Part shown: positions 1 through 12,600 of the stretch, in pieces | How positions within the stretch are numbered: position 1 is the first letter of the stretch | Layout: each line of letters opens with the position of its first letter | From: Paenibacillus dendritiformis | GTDB taxonomy: Bacteria > Bacillota > Bacilli > Paenibacillales > Paenibacillaceae | Length of the DNA stretch: 64,000 nt | Direction: 5' to 3' | NCBI RefSeq assembly: GCF_021654795.1 | Contig: NZ_AP025344.1 | Coordinates: 5,503,501 to 5,567,500, forward strand | Notes under the pieces: generated by a model | Database searches by the model: none | Seen by the model: the letters and a program-made list of their open reading frames with translations, nothing else | What the model was told of the DNA's origin: nothing | Program-made: the position numbers and the translations under genes

Positions 1-332
1 TTTGCGGTCTGCTATCGAACAACCATGTCTAGACAAAATCTGCATAGCCAGCCGCTCGAAAACCTGCTGGAGCAGGTTCGGATCCACCTGATTATGCTTG
101 CGGCATAATTTTGCCGGTGAGATCGATTCCAAGCCTAGCATTCCTGTTGAAATTCCTTATCAGAACGTCGTCGGCTATCTCTCTCAGCCCTTCCTGCGGC
201 CTATTTCGGCCGTTGTATTTCGGAACTTTTCCCCTATGAGGTAGTAGTAATGAGTAGCCGCGGCGCACGTTTTAGATATCTGTATTTCTTCCTGTAGTCT
301 TCGTGTGCCGTTTGTTGTTCTTCTGGTGTCAT
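1..332 (-). pseudogene. Unrecognised, probably decayed coding remnant at the left edge
   Basis: Three short open stretches follow one another on the minus strand in different frames. Positions 332-234 read as a 32-residue ORF starting MTPEEQQTAHEDYRKKYR. About 270-92 read in another frame with a middle like EGLREIADDVLIRNF and stop at 92-94. Positions 87-1 are open to the window edge and include LLQQVFERLAMQIL. The composition looks protein-like, but no family is recognised and two frame changes would be needed to join the pieces. It could be a decayed gene, or the last part could be the start of an intact gene outside the window. Confidence is low. Confidence 0.25.
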
Positions 333-540
333 AGTCAAAAGATTAAACTCGTCTGCAACGATCGGCAATTACTTCTTTTCGTTTTTCGGGTATTCGGAAT
401 ATCTCTGTTTAAATGGTTTGATTCTTAGTATACCAAAGGTAAACTAAGATTTCTGTTGTGTTTTGTTGCTTTTCCAATAAATTGAAATCGTTGCTCAGCG
501 GCACTTGACGTCAGATTCCTGTGGTGGATTTTTCCCTTTC
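333..540. other. Intergenic, nothing recognised
   Basis: This stretch lies downstream of the polymyxin operon terminator. It is AT-richer than the synthetase genes. I see no ORF with a plausible start, no RNA gene and no clear repeat. Confidence 0.5.
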
Positions 541-544
541 ATTT

Positions 545-603
545 GAAAAAAACACCCGGCAGGATGCGTACCGAGAGAAATACGGCATACACCCAAGCCG
601 GGT
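545..603 (-). terminator. Rho-independent terminator after pmxE
   Basis: On the minus strand, 6 bases after the pmxE stop, ACCCGGC (603-597) pairs with GCCGGGT (560-554). A second imperfect stem lies inside the loop. The structure is followed by G and seven T residues (551-545). This fits an intrinsic terminator ending the whole pmx transcript. Confidence 0.85.
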
Positions 604-608
604 AGGGA

Positions 609-3600
609 TTAGAAAATAATATCAATGGCCTCTAGCACATCTTGCTCCTGTTCGGATTGCCCGTTCAGGGAAATATCCTTCAACAGCACCGAAGGCTGTT
701 CGCAAATTTGGGTGATGATCGCGAGCAGGTCCTGAGCGAAATTGTCGATCAGATTGCGTGTGAACAACTTGGTGGCATATTCAAACTGCCCGTTCATTCC
801 CTCATCCAGCAACGAAATGACCAAGGTAAGATCAAATTGGGAAACCGTATGAGTTTCCGGATAAGATTCGATCTTGATATCCCCGAAGCTTGGAACGTTA
901 TCTTCGTTCGTTTCCAGAGCAAACACGACATCGAATACAGGATTGCGGCTTTGATCTCGCGGCGCCTGCAGCTTTTTCACAAGCTCCTCGAACGGATAAT
1001 CCTGATGGTCGTAGGCCCCCAGCATCGTTTCTTTGACTTCGTTCAAGTAAGCGAGGAACGTCTTCTCCCCGGACGGATAATGGCGAATCGCCAAAGTGTT
1101 GACAAACATTCCGATGAGCGGCTCCAGGTCGGCATGTGTGCGGCCCGAAACCGGCGTGCCTACAATGAAGTCTTCTTGTCCCGAGTACTTGCTGAGCAGG
1201 ATGGAATAGGCCGCCGATAACACCATATAAAGGGTGGCACCGTTCTCATCGGCGATGCGCTGCAAGCTGTCGGTCATCTGCTTGTCGATGCTGAAAGGCA
1301 GCACATCTCCCTCAAAGCTGCGAGCGGCAGGTCTGACAAAGTCCGTAGGCAGTTCAAGCGTCGGCAGTTCGCCTTCCAGCACGTCCAGCCAGTAGGCTTC
1401 CTGACGTTTCAGCCGCTCTTTTACAGGTTCGGACTGCTGCCAAGCGGCGAATTCCTTGTATTGAATCCGAAGCGGTTCCAGCGTCTCGCCGTTATACAAG
1501 CGCAGCAGCTCTGCGACGAAGATGCCCATCGACATGCCATCCGTGACGATATGATGAATGTCCAGCATGAGCAGATGCCGCTCCGCTTCCCATTCGACTA
1601 AGCCCACACGCAGCAGCGGCGGCCGCTCCAAATCAAAGACGCGCACAAAGCCGTCTGCGATGCTCTTCGTTTCACTTTCCGTCGCTTTCGTATACTCGAC
1701 GGCAAACTTCAAGTCCGGATAAATCCGTTGTACCGGTTCGCCGTCGACCATTTCGAAGCCGGTTCGCAAAATTTCGTGACGAGCGATCAATCCTTTGAGC
1801 GCCGCCTCGAATTGTTTCCGTTCCAAGCGCCCGACGAGAACCGTCATGCCGGACATGTTGTAGCTAAGCTCGGCTCCTTCCATCTGCTGCTGGATGTACA
1901 GCCGTTTTTGCACGGAGGAAAGCGGATAGTAATCCCTCTTATCCAGAACCGGAATGGAGAGGTGTTCCTGCCGCTCCAATTGGCTGATCGCTTCGGCCAT
2001 CGCTTCGATGGTCGAGTGCCGGAACACATCCCGCAGCGGCAGGTCCACGCTCAGCTCCTTGTGCACCTTGCTGACCAGCGTCGTCGCCCGCAGCGAGTGC
2101 CCGCCGAGGTCGAAGAAGTTGTCCGTCACGCCAATCGTGACCGGCCCGAGCACGTCCTGCCAGATGGCGGCCAGTGTCGCCTCCAGTTCGGTGCGCGGCG
2201 CCACGTATTCGCGGCCTCCGCCTGCTCCCCCTTCCGGCGCCGGCAGCGCCTTCCGGTCAATCTTTCCGTTCGGCGTCAGAGGCAGGCGCTCCAGCTCCAC
2301 GAAGTACGACGGAATCATGTAACCCGGCAGCTCGCTGGAAATCGCCCGTTTCAGGTCTGCCGCCGTCAGGCCTTCTTCCGCTGTATAATAAGCGCACAAA
2401 GCTTTCTGACCTTCTTGATCTTCCCTGACGACAACGACCGCTTCCTTCACGCCACCTGCACTCAGCATCTTCGCTTCGACTTCGCCCATCTCAATCCGGT
2501 ACCCCCGGATTTTCGCCTGATTGTCGATCCGGCCGATGAAGTCCACGTTGCCGTCCTCCATCCACCGCGCCAAGTCTCCCGTGCGGTACAGCCGCTCGCC
2601 CGCGGCGAACGGGCTGTCTACGAACTTCTCTTCTGTCAGCTCCGGACGGTTTAAGTACCCGCGCGCCACGCCGGCTCCGCCGATAACCAGCTCGCCCAGC
2701 ACCCCGACCGGCACCGGGTTCAGGTGCGCGTCCACAATGTAGAATTTCGCATTCAGCCACGCTTTGCCGATCGGCACGCTGCCCGTCTTCGGCAGCTTCT
2801 CCAGCGGCTCGTCATAGAAGCTGGAGTCGATCGCCGCTTCCGTCACGCCGTAGGCGTTGATGATCCGGAACAATGAGCCGAAGCGTTCCTGCAAGGTCCG
2901 GTAATCCGCCACGCTGCAGCTGTCCGAGCTCGTGATCAACAGCTCCATCCCGCTCATATCCAGCCGCTGCTCGTGCACGTATTCCAGGAACGGCCCGATC
3001 AGCGCCGGCGTCGATTCGACGATGGTGACCCGCTCCCGCTCCATCCAGTGGTGCAGACGAGACGGATCGATCCGGTCGTCCTTCGGCACAATCACCATCG
3101 TGCCTCCGTTATACAGCGTCCGCGCGATATCTCCCACGAACACGTCGAACGAGAAGCTTGCGAGCTGCAGCAGGCGCACCGGGAACTGATCCAACCGGTA
3201 TTCCCGCCGGTAGCCCGCTGCCGTGTTCACCAGGCTGCGGTGCTCGATCATCACGCCCTTCGGCCTGCCCGTCGTTCCCGACGTATAGATCACGTACGCC
3301 AGATCCTCCGGACGGGCTTCATGGAAGCTGTCGGTGCCGACATGCTGATGGCTCTCATCGCCGTCGTCCACAGCATCCGTCAGCTTGCCGGAGACCATGC
3401 CGGAGCCAATCGGCGCATTCGCCCGCTCCTCGCTGTACGACGCTTCGTCGTCCAGGTACAGCACCGCCGCCAGCGCCAGCTCCTCTTCGCCGAGCCAGGC
3501 TTCGGCGCGTTCCCGCAGCGGCATTTGCGTCAGCAGCACCTTCGCTCCGCTGTCTTCGAGCATGAACCGCACGCGGTCTGCCGGATAATCCGGATCGAGC

Positions 3601-6600
3601 GGCACATACGCCCCGCCCGCTTTCCAGACGGCCAGCACGGCCACCAGCAAGTCCACCGAACGCTCGGCGAGAATGCCGACGATCGACTCCCGGCCGATGC
3701 CGCTTGCGCGCAGCGTGGCCGCCAAGCGGTTCGCCCGCTCGTTCAGCTCCGCATACGTCAGCCGTTCGTTCTCGTACACGACGGCCTCCGCTTCCGGCGT
3801 GCGCTCCGCCTGTTCCTCGAACAGCCGGTGGAACGCGGCCGCAGGAGCCGCTTCCGGCTGCGTCGGGTTGAACGCGCCGAGAATTTGCTCTTTTTCCGCC
3901 GGTGTCAAAATGCCCAGCTCGGCAATAGTCGCCGACGGGTTGCGGAGAATGGATTCAAGCAGCTGCAAGTAGTGAGCGGCCAATTTCTCCACCGTTTCGG
4001 TTTTATAAAGAGCAGTGGCGTATTCAAACAGATATTCCAAGCCTTCCTCGATCTCCGTGACGTCCAGGCTGAGATCGAATTTAGAAACAATTTCTTCGCT
4101 GGCATACGTTGACAAATGGAGTCCGGGAAGCTGGATTTCCAAATTCTCTGTATTCTGCAAAGCAAACATCGTATCGAACAGCGGATTGCGGCTTAAATCG
4201 CGAGCTACGTTCACCTTATCCACCAGTTCCTCAAACGGATAATTCTGATGTTCAAAAGCGCCCAGCGTCGTCTGCTTAATTTCCTTCAAGTAGTCAAGGA
4301 ACGTCTTACCGGCAGCCGGATAACTGCGGATGGCCAGAGTATTGACGAACATTCCGATCAGCGGCTGAACGTCGCTGTGATTTCTTCCCGCAATCGGCGT
4401 ACCGACCACCACGTCTTCTTGCCCTGTATATTTTTGCAATAATATTGTATAACCAGCAAGCAGAACCATGTAAAGCGTTGCGCCGTTCTCGGCTGCAAGT
4501 CGTTTCAGACCCTCGCTTTTCTCCTTATGCATAAACAATTGCAGCGTGCGGCCCTCGTAGCTCTGCATAGCCGGGCGCGGATAGTCCGTCGGCAATTCCA
4601 AAACCGGCAGCTCTCCGCGGAACATGTCGAGCCAGTAGGCTTCCTGCTTGGCAAGCTGAGCCTTCTGCTCGTCCGATTGCTGCCATACCGCATAATCTTT
4701 GTATTGAATGCGGAGCGGCTCCAACTGCTCCCCGCTGTACAAGCGGACGAACTCTTCGATCAGTACGTCAATCGAAACACCGTCAGATACGATATGATGC
4801 GTATCGAACATCAGAATGTGCCGGTCCGGCGCCAGTTCGGCAAGGCCTACCCGCAGAAGCGGCGGCTTCGCCAGATCAAACGGACGAACGAATTGACGCA
4901 CCGTTTCTTCCGCCTGCTCCCCGCTGATCCGCACATATTCCACCTGGAAGGCGGCTTCTTCGTAAATCCGCTGAACCGCTTCGCCTTTTACCATCTCAAA
5001 GCCGGTACGCAGCGTTTCATGACGAGCTACGAGCCCGCGGAACGCTTCTTCAAACCGCTGCCGGTCGAGCTCCCCTTCGAGCAGCATAGCTCCCGGTATG
5101 TTGTAGCTCAGCTCGGCTCCTTCCAGCTGGTTCAAGATATAGAGACGTTTCTGAGCGGAAGAGAGCGGATAATACTCGCTAGGTTCCGCAGCCGGAATAG
5201 CCGTGAACGAGCCGATCTCCAGCCGCTCCATAGCCGCGGCCATTTCCTCAACCGTCGAGTAGCGGAATACGTCGCGAAGCGGGAATTCAACGCCTAGCTC
5301 CTTATGCATTTTGCTGACAAGCGTCGTCGCCCGCAGGGAGTGTCCGCCGAGGTCGAAGAAGTTGTCCGTTACGCCTACCGCCTTCTCCCGAACAAGCACC
5401 TCCTGCCAAATGACGGCCAGCTTCGCCTCCAGTTCGGTGCGCGGCGCCACGTATTCGCGGCCTCCGCCTGCTCCCCCTTCCGGCGCCGGCAGCGCCTTCC
5501 GGTCGATCTTTCCGTTCGGCGTCAGAGGCAGGCGCTCCAGCTCCACGAAGTACGACGGGATCATGTACCCCGGCAGCTCGCTGGCCATCGCCCGCTTCAG
5601 GTCCGCCGCCGTCAAGCCTTCTTCCGCTGTATAATAAGCGCACAAAGCTTTCTGACCTTCTTGATCTTCCCTGACGACAACGACCGCTTCCTTCACGCCA
5701 CCTGCACTCAGCAGCTTCGCTTCGACTTCGCCCGTCTCAATCCGGTAGCCCCGGATTTTCGCCTGGTTGTCGATCCGGCCGATGAAGTCCACATTGCCGT
5801 CCTCCATCCACCGCGCCAAGTCTCCCGTGCGGTACAGCCGCTCGCCCGCGGCGAACGGACTGTCTACGAACTTCTCTTCCGTCAGCTCCGGACGGTTCAA
5901 GTACCCGCGCGCCACGCCGGCTCCGCCGATGACCAGCTCGCCCAGCACCCCGACCGGCACCGGGTTCAGATGCGCATCCACAATGTAGAATTTCGCATTC
6001 AGCCACGCTTTGCCGATTGGCACATGGCCTGTCCGCGGCAGCTTCGCCAGATCCTCGTCGTAGAAGCTGGAGTCGATCGCCGCTTCCGTCACGCCGTAGG
6101 CGTTGATGATCCGGAACAACGAGCCGAAGCGTTCCTGCAAGGTCCGGTAATCCGCCACGCTGCAGCTGTCCGAACTCGTGATCAACAGCTCCATCCCGCT
6201 CATATCCAGCCGCTGCTCGTGCACGTACTCCAGGAACGGCACGATCAGCGCCGGCGTCGATTCGAAGACGGTGACCCGCTCCCGCTCCATCCAGTAGTGC
6301 AGACGAGACGGATCGATCCGGTCGTCCTTCGGCACGATCACCATCGCGCCTCCGTTATACAGCGTCCGCGCGATATCGCCCACGAACACGTCGAACGAGA
6401 AGCTGGCGAGCTGCAGCAGCCGCACCGGGAACTGATCCAACCGGTATTCCCGCCGGTAGCCCGCCGCCGTGTTCACCAGGCTGCGGTGCTCGATCATCAC
6501 GCCCTTCGGCTTGCCCGTCGTTCCCGACGTATAGATCACGTACGCCAGATCCTCCGGACGGGCTTCATGGAAGCTGTCGGTGCCAACATTCGGATGGGTC

Positions 6601-9600
6601 TCATCGCCGTCATCCACAGCATCCGTCCGCTTGCCGGAGACCATGCCGGAGCCAATCGGCGCATTCGCCCGCTCCTCGCTGTACGGCGCTTCGTCGTCGA
6701 GGTAGAGCACCGCCGCCAGCGCCAGCTCCTCTTCGCCGAGCCAGGCTTCGGCGCGTTCCCGCAGCGGCATTTGCGTCAGCAGCACCTTCGCTCCGCTGTC
6801 TTCGAGCATGAACCGCACGCGGTCCGCCGGATAATCCGGGTCGAGCGGCACATACGCCCCGCCCGCTTTCCAGACGGCCAGCACGGCCACCAGCAAGTCC
6901 ACCGAACGCTCGGCGAGAATGCCGACGATCGACTCCCGGCCGATGCCGCTTGCGCGCAGCGTGGCCGCCAAGCGGTTCGCCCGCTCGTTCAGCTCCGCAT
7001 ACGTCAGCCGGTCGTTCTCGCACACGACGGCCTCCGCTTCCGGCGTGCGCTCCGCCTGTTCCTCGAACAGCCGGTGGAACGCGGCCGCAGGAGCCGCTTC
7101 CGGCTGCGCCGGGTTGAACGCGCCGAGAATTTGGTCTTTTTCCGCCGCCGTCAAAAGCTCCAACTCATTCACGCGGATGTTCGGGTTAGCCGCAACCTTC
7201 TCCAGTGCCTGGGCAAAATGACCGTGGATCAGCCTGATGTCTTCCTCTCTGAACGTCAGCGCATTGTACGTAAACCGCAGCAAAATATGCTCTTCCGGAA
7301 TGACGGTAATGTCCAGGTCGTAGTTCGTTTGCTCCGGCGACTGGATATTAGCGATTTTCAGCGCTTCTTTGTCTCCGCCGACGACCTGCTCAATCTGTTC
7401 TTCCATCGGATAATTTTCAAAGACCATAATATGGTTGATCAAGTCGCGCTTTTGCTCGCTCACCGACTGAATTTCGAACAGCGGGAACGTTTCGTAAGCT
7501 CCCGATGCCAGCGCTTGATCCTGGATTTTTCTCAAAATATCGGCTACCGTCTCCTCGGCTTTGGCTTGAATACGGACCGGGATCGTATTAATAAACAGGC
7601 CGATCATGCTTTCGATGCCCGGAATTTCCGCCGGACGCCCGGATACGACGGAGCCGAATACGACATCCTCGCTGTTGTTGTATACCTGCAGAACCAGTCC
7701 CCATACGGTCTGCATGAACGTATTGAGCGTCACCTGCTGCTGGCGCGCCACCCGCTTGATTTGCCCGGTCAGTTCCTTGCTGAGTTCCACATCGAATTCA
7801 GCCGCTTCAAAAGCGCCCTGCTTCAGCTGCGTTTTCTCCTGGGGCAGCTTGGTCTGCTGATCGTAACCCGCCAAATACTCGGACCAGTAACGCGAAGCTT
7901 TCGCGGCATCCTGAGCTTCCAGCCATTCGATATACCGGGAGTACGAGGTAACCGGAGGAAGCTCCGGCGTCCGCTTCTCCTGGAACGCGAAGTAGGTGTC
8001 GAACACTTCCTTGATCATGAAGGACATGCACCAGCCGTCCATCAAAATGTGATGATGACTCCAGATCACATGGTAGGACTCGCCGCCTGTGCGCAAAACC
8101 GTCACGCGCATAAGAGAGCCTCGGGCCAAATCGAACTTGTTCGCTTTATCCGCGCTGACGAAACCGGCTATCGTCTTCGCCGGGTCTTCATCGCTTGCCG
8201 AGCGAATATCCTCGAAGTACACTTCACACTTCCGCTCGCGGAATACCACTTGAATCGGCTCGTCTCTCCAGCCGGTAATAAAGTTGGTCCGCAGCGCCTC
8301 ATTCCGCTGCACCAGCGTATCCAATCCTTGGGTGAAGGCTTCGACATTCAGGCTTCCATACAGATCGAAGGTCACCTGTTCGAAGTAAGCTTCCGAATCG
8401 GCATCCAGCAGGCTGTGGAACAACATTCCTTTTTGCAGCGGAGTCAGGGTGTATACATTCTCCAGTTCGCCGAGCGCCGCCGTATGTTCGGCCAGCCGCT
8501 CCAGTTCCTCCACCGTCACATCTTGAAGCAGAACGTCGCTAGGCGTAAGCTCCGGCCGCTCTTTCGATACGCAATGGCTGATGACTTCACGCAAGCTCGA
8601 TTGAAGCAGGGTGCCCAGGCGCTCTACCGTTTCCCGTTTATACTGGGTTTCCCCATAACGGATCGTGAGTTCCAGCACTCCTTCCGACACCATGCCGTTG
8701 ATATCGAGGACATACTCCATCACTGCATTCGGGCTTGAATCGGAGCCCGGGCTGAACGGAGACGGCTGCGAGCCGCTGCTTTCGTAATCCTGGTCGAACT
8801 GACCCAAATAGTTAAAGCTGATCTCCGGCTCCAAAGCGAAGCGCTCGCCGTCACGCGGCACCGACAAATAACGCAGGATGCCGTAGCCGATTCCTTTGTT
8901 CGGAATGCGGCGCAAGCTTTCTTTAACCTGTTTCACCTGATGACCGAGCGCCTGGGCGTGACCCGGCTCCAGAACGACAGGGAATTGGCTTGTAAACCAG
9001 CCTACCGTGCGCGTAATGTCCACATCCGGCAAAATATCTTCCCGGCCGTGGCCTTCAAGATTCACCAGCACGCGTTCCCGGCCGCTCCAAGCTTGTACCG
9101 CGAGGCCAAGCGCGGCAAGCAGCAAATCGTTCATTTCCGTATGGTAAGCACGGTGTGCCTGCTTCAGCAGCTGTTCGGTTTCCTCCGCCGTCCAGCGGAC
9201 GGTCACGAGCCCGCTGTCCTTCAGCTTGGATCTGCCTTGTTCAAAATCTTTCGGAAGCGGCTCATAGCTCAATTGCTCAATATGCTGCCAATACTCTCGC
9301 TCGCTTTCCATCGCCGGACCGTTCGCATAATCAGCGAGCTGTTTCGCCCACGTTTGGAATGAATCCGTTTTGAGCGGCAGACGGATCGGCTGCCCTTGCA
9401 GCGCCTGCTCATAGCCGGCAGCAAAATCTTCAAGCAGAATCCGCCAGGATACGCCGTCTACGACCAAGTGATGGATCGCGATGAGCAGGTGGTCGCCGTC
9501 GTGGCAGCGGAACAAGCCGAGCTTCACCAGCGGGCCGTTCTCCAGATCGATGCTCGCTTGAATGGCATTCGCCTTAGCCTCTGCCGCTTCTTTTACGTCG

Positions 9601-12600
9601 CCGACTCCCTTGCAATCGACCACTTCCAGATCGAACAGCGCTTCGTTCTCCCCGGCGCCGCGGTTCCAGGCCATATAGCCGTTCTCGGTTTGGCGGTAAA
9701 CCGTACGGAGAGCATCGTGATGCACGACAAGCTGACGCACCGCTTGGCGTAAAGCTTCTTCGTCAAAGCCATGCTTGGAGAACTGCATAAACGCCTGGTT
9801 GCTGTGATGCACGTCGGCCGGATTTTGTTCAAAGAACCAGCGCTGAATCGGGGTCAAGATGACCTCTCCCGTCACTTCGGCCTGGCTTGCCGTTCTCTCC
9901 GCCGTCTGCAGCTGCAAACTAAGGGCGGAAATCGTCGGGTAATGGAACAAATCTTTCATGACCAGCTTGTACCCCGTTTGCAAAAGACGGGACGATACCT
10001 GCAAGGCCTTGATCGAATCGCCGCCGACCGCAAAGAAATTGTCCATCGTGCCGACCTGATCCACGCCCAGCACCGACTGCCAGACCGACGCAAGCGCTTG
10101 CTCGGCAGGAGTACGAGGCGCCGTGTATGCAGCCTCGGCACGAATGCTTCCTTCCGGCACAGGCAGCGCTTTACGGTCGATCTTCCCGTTCGGCGTAAGC
10201 GGCATTTGATCCAGGCGCATGATGCGCGAAGGCACCATATGGGAAGGCAGCGCGGCGTCCAGATGGGCCACAAGCCCTTCCAGACCGAAGCTGGAATCCG
10301 CTACGACATACCCGCACAAATATTTCTGCCCCCGCTCGTCCGTCCGAGCGATGACAAGCGCTTGACGCACGCCGGCAACATTTTGCATAGCTGCTTCAAT
10401 TTCTCCAAGCTCGATCCGATAGCCGTGAATTTTCACCTGATTGTCGATCCGGCCGATGAAGTCCACGTTGCCGTCCGGCATCCAGCGCGCCAGGTCGCCC
10501 GTCCGGTACAGCCGCTCCCCAGCGGCGAACGGGCTGTCTACGAATTTCTCCGCCGTCAAATCCGGGCGGTTCAAGTAACCGCGGGCCACACCCGCTCCGC
10601 CGATAATCAGCTCGCCCAACACCCCGACCGGCACCGGCTTCAGATTCGCATCCACGATGTAGAACTTGGCGTTCAGCCACGCTTTCCCGATCGGCACGCT
10701 GCCCGTCTTCGGCAGCTTCTCCAGCGGCTCGTCATAGAAGCTGGAGTCAATCGCCGCTTCCGTTACGCCGTAGCTGTTAATAATACGGAACTGCGAGCCG
10801 AAGCGCTCCTGCAAGGTGCGATAATCCGCTACGCTGCACGCATCCGAGCTTGTGATCAGCAGCTGCATCGAGCTGAGGTCCAGACCTTCAGCATGTACAT
10901 GCTCCATGAACGGTACGATCAGCGCCGGAGTCGATTCGAACACCGTCACGGCGTAGTCGCGAATCCAGCCGTAGAGGCGGGTTGGATCGATCCGGTCGTC
11001 CTTCGGCACGATCACCATGGTGCCGCCGTTGTACAGCGTCCGCGCAATGTCGCCGACGAACACGTCGAATGAGAAGCTGGCGAGCTGCAGCAGCCGCACC
11101 GGGAACTGATCCAACCGGTATTCCCGCCGGTAGCCCGCCGCCGTGTTCACCAGGCTGCGGTGTTCCACCGCCACGCCCTTCGGACGGCCCGTCGTACCGG
11201 AGGTGTAGATGACGTAAGCCAAATCGCGCGGCTTGTTCACATTCGCCGGATTCGATGCGAGATCCGCCGCCAGTACGTTCTTCTCGGCTTCTGCCGTGGC
11301 CGACGTTTCGGCAGAAGCCGCTTCCGACGCTCCGAGGCTGTACGTCGCGGCGTCGTCAAGCGCAAGCACCGTTTGCAGCGCTAGAGCTCCGTCGCTGCGC
11401 CAAGCTTCCGCCTGCTCCAGCAGGCGGGTCTGCGTGAGAAGCACCGACGCCCCGCTGTCCGCGAGCATATACTCGATCCGTTCCGCCGGATAGTCCGGGT
11501 CGAGCGGCACATAAGCGCCGCCCGCTTTCCATACGGCGAGCACCCCGATCAACAGCTCCGCCGAACGGCCGGCCAGAACGCCGACCACCTGCTCAGGCTT
11601 CACCCCGCGCGCCCGCAGCGCATACGCCAGACGATTCGCTTTGGCGTTCAGCTCCGCATACGTCAGCTTGCTGTCTTCGTAGACAACCGCCAGCGCTCCC
11701 GGAGTGCGCTCCGCCTGCTCCTCGAACAGCTCGTGGAACGTTCTCTCTCTCCACGACTCATCCGCTTCCAAGCCTGTACCCTCTGCGGCGGGTTGCTTCG
11801 CAAGAACCGAAGACGACACGTCAAACCCGACCAGCAAATCATGCTTTTCGCTGTCCGTCAAAATATCCAAATCCGCAATACGCGCACCCGGCTGAGCCAG
11901 AATCGACGCCAAAAGCTGCTCGTAATGAGCCGCCAGTCGTACCATCGTTTCCTGTCTAAACAACGAGGTAGCGTACTCGATCTTGCAAACCAGCTCGTTA
12001 TCGGCTTCCACGATATCTAAGCTGAGATCGAACTTTGCCGTCTTTTCCTCGATGTCGAACAGCGACCATTGCAAGCCTTCCAGGGTTACATCCAAGCTTT
12101 CGTGCTTTTGCAAAGAAAACATAGTGTCAAACAGCGGATTCCGGCTTAAATCCCGTCTCACCTGAAGAGCTTCCACCAGCTCCTCGAACGGATAGTCCTG
12201 GTGCTCATAGGCTCCAAGCGTCGTTTCCTTCACTTCCTGCAAGTAATCCAGGAATGTCCGTTCCGCCGCCGGACTCAAGCGTAGGGCCAGTGTGTTGACG
12301 AACATGCCGATAATCGGCTGCAGGTCGGCGTGAGAACGGGCGGCAATCGGAGTGCCGACCACGATATCTTCCTGTCCCGCGTATTTATGAAGCAATACGG
12401 AGTACGCAGCCAGCAAAAGCATGTACAGCGTCGCCCCCGAATCGCCGGCAAGCCGTTTGAGAGCTTCGCTTTTCTCCGCATCCAGCGTAAACGTGAGCGT
12501 CTGACCGTCAAACTGCTGGACGGCCGGGCGGGAGAAGTCGATAGGCAGCTCAAGAACCGGAAGCTCGGAGCTGAATACCCCGCGCCAGTATTCCTCCTGC

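Noticed and set aside
5304..8738. Plus-strand open frame of 1144 codons, and other long plus-strand frames across the synthetase genes
   Set aside because: They lie opposite pmxE and pmxA, are rich in Arg, His and Gln as expected from antisense of GC-rich coding, recur in the same place in each repeated module, and have no ribosome sites.
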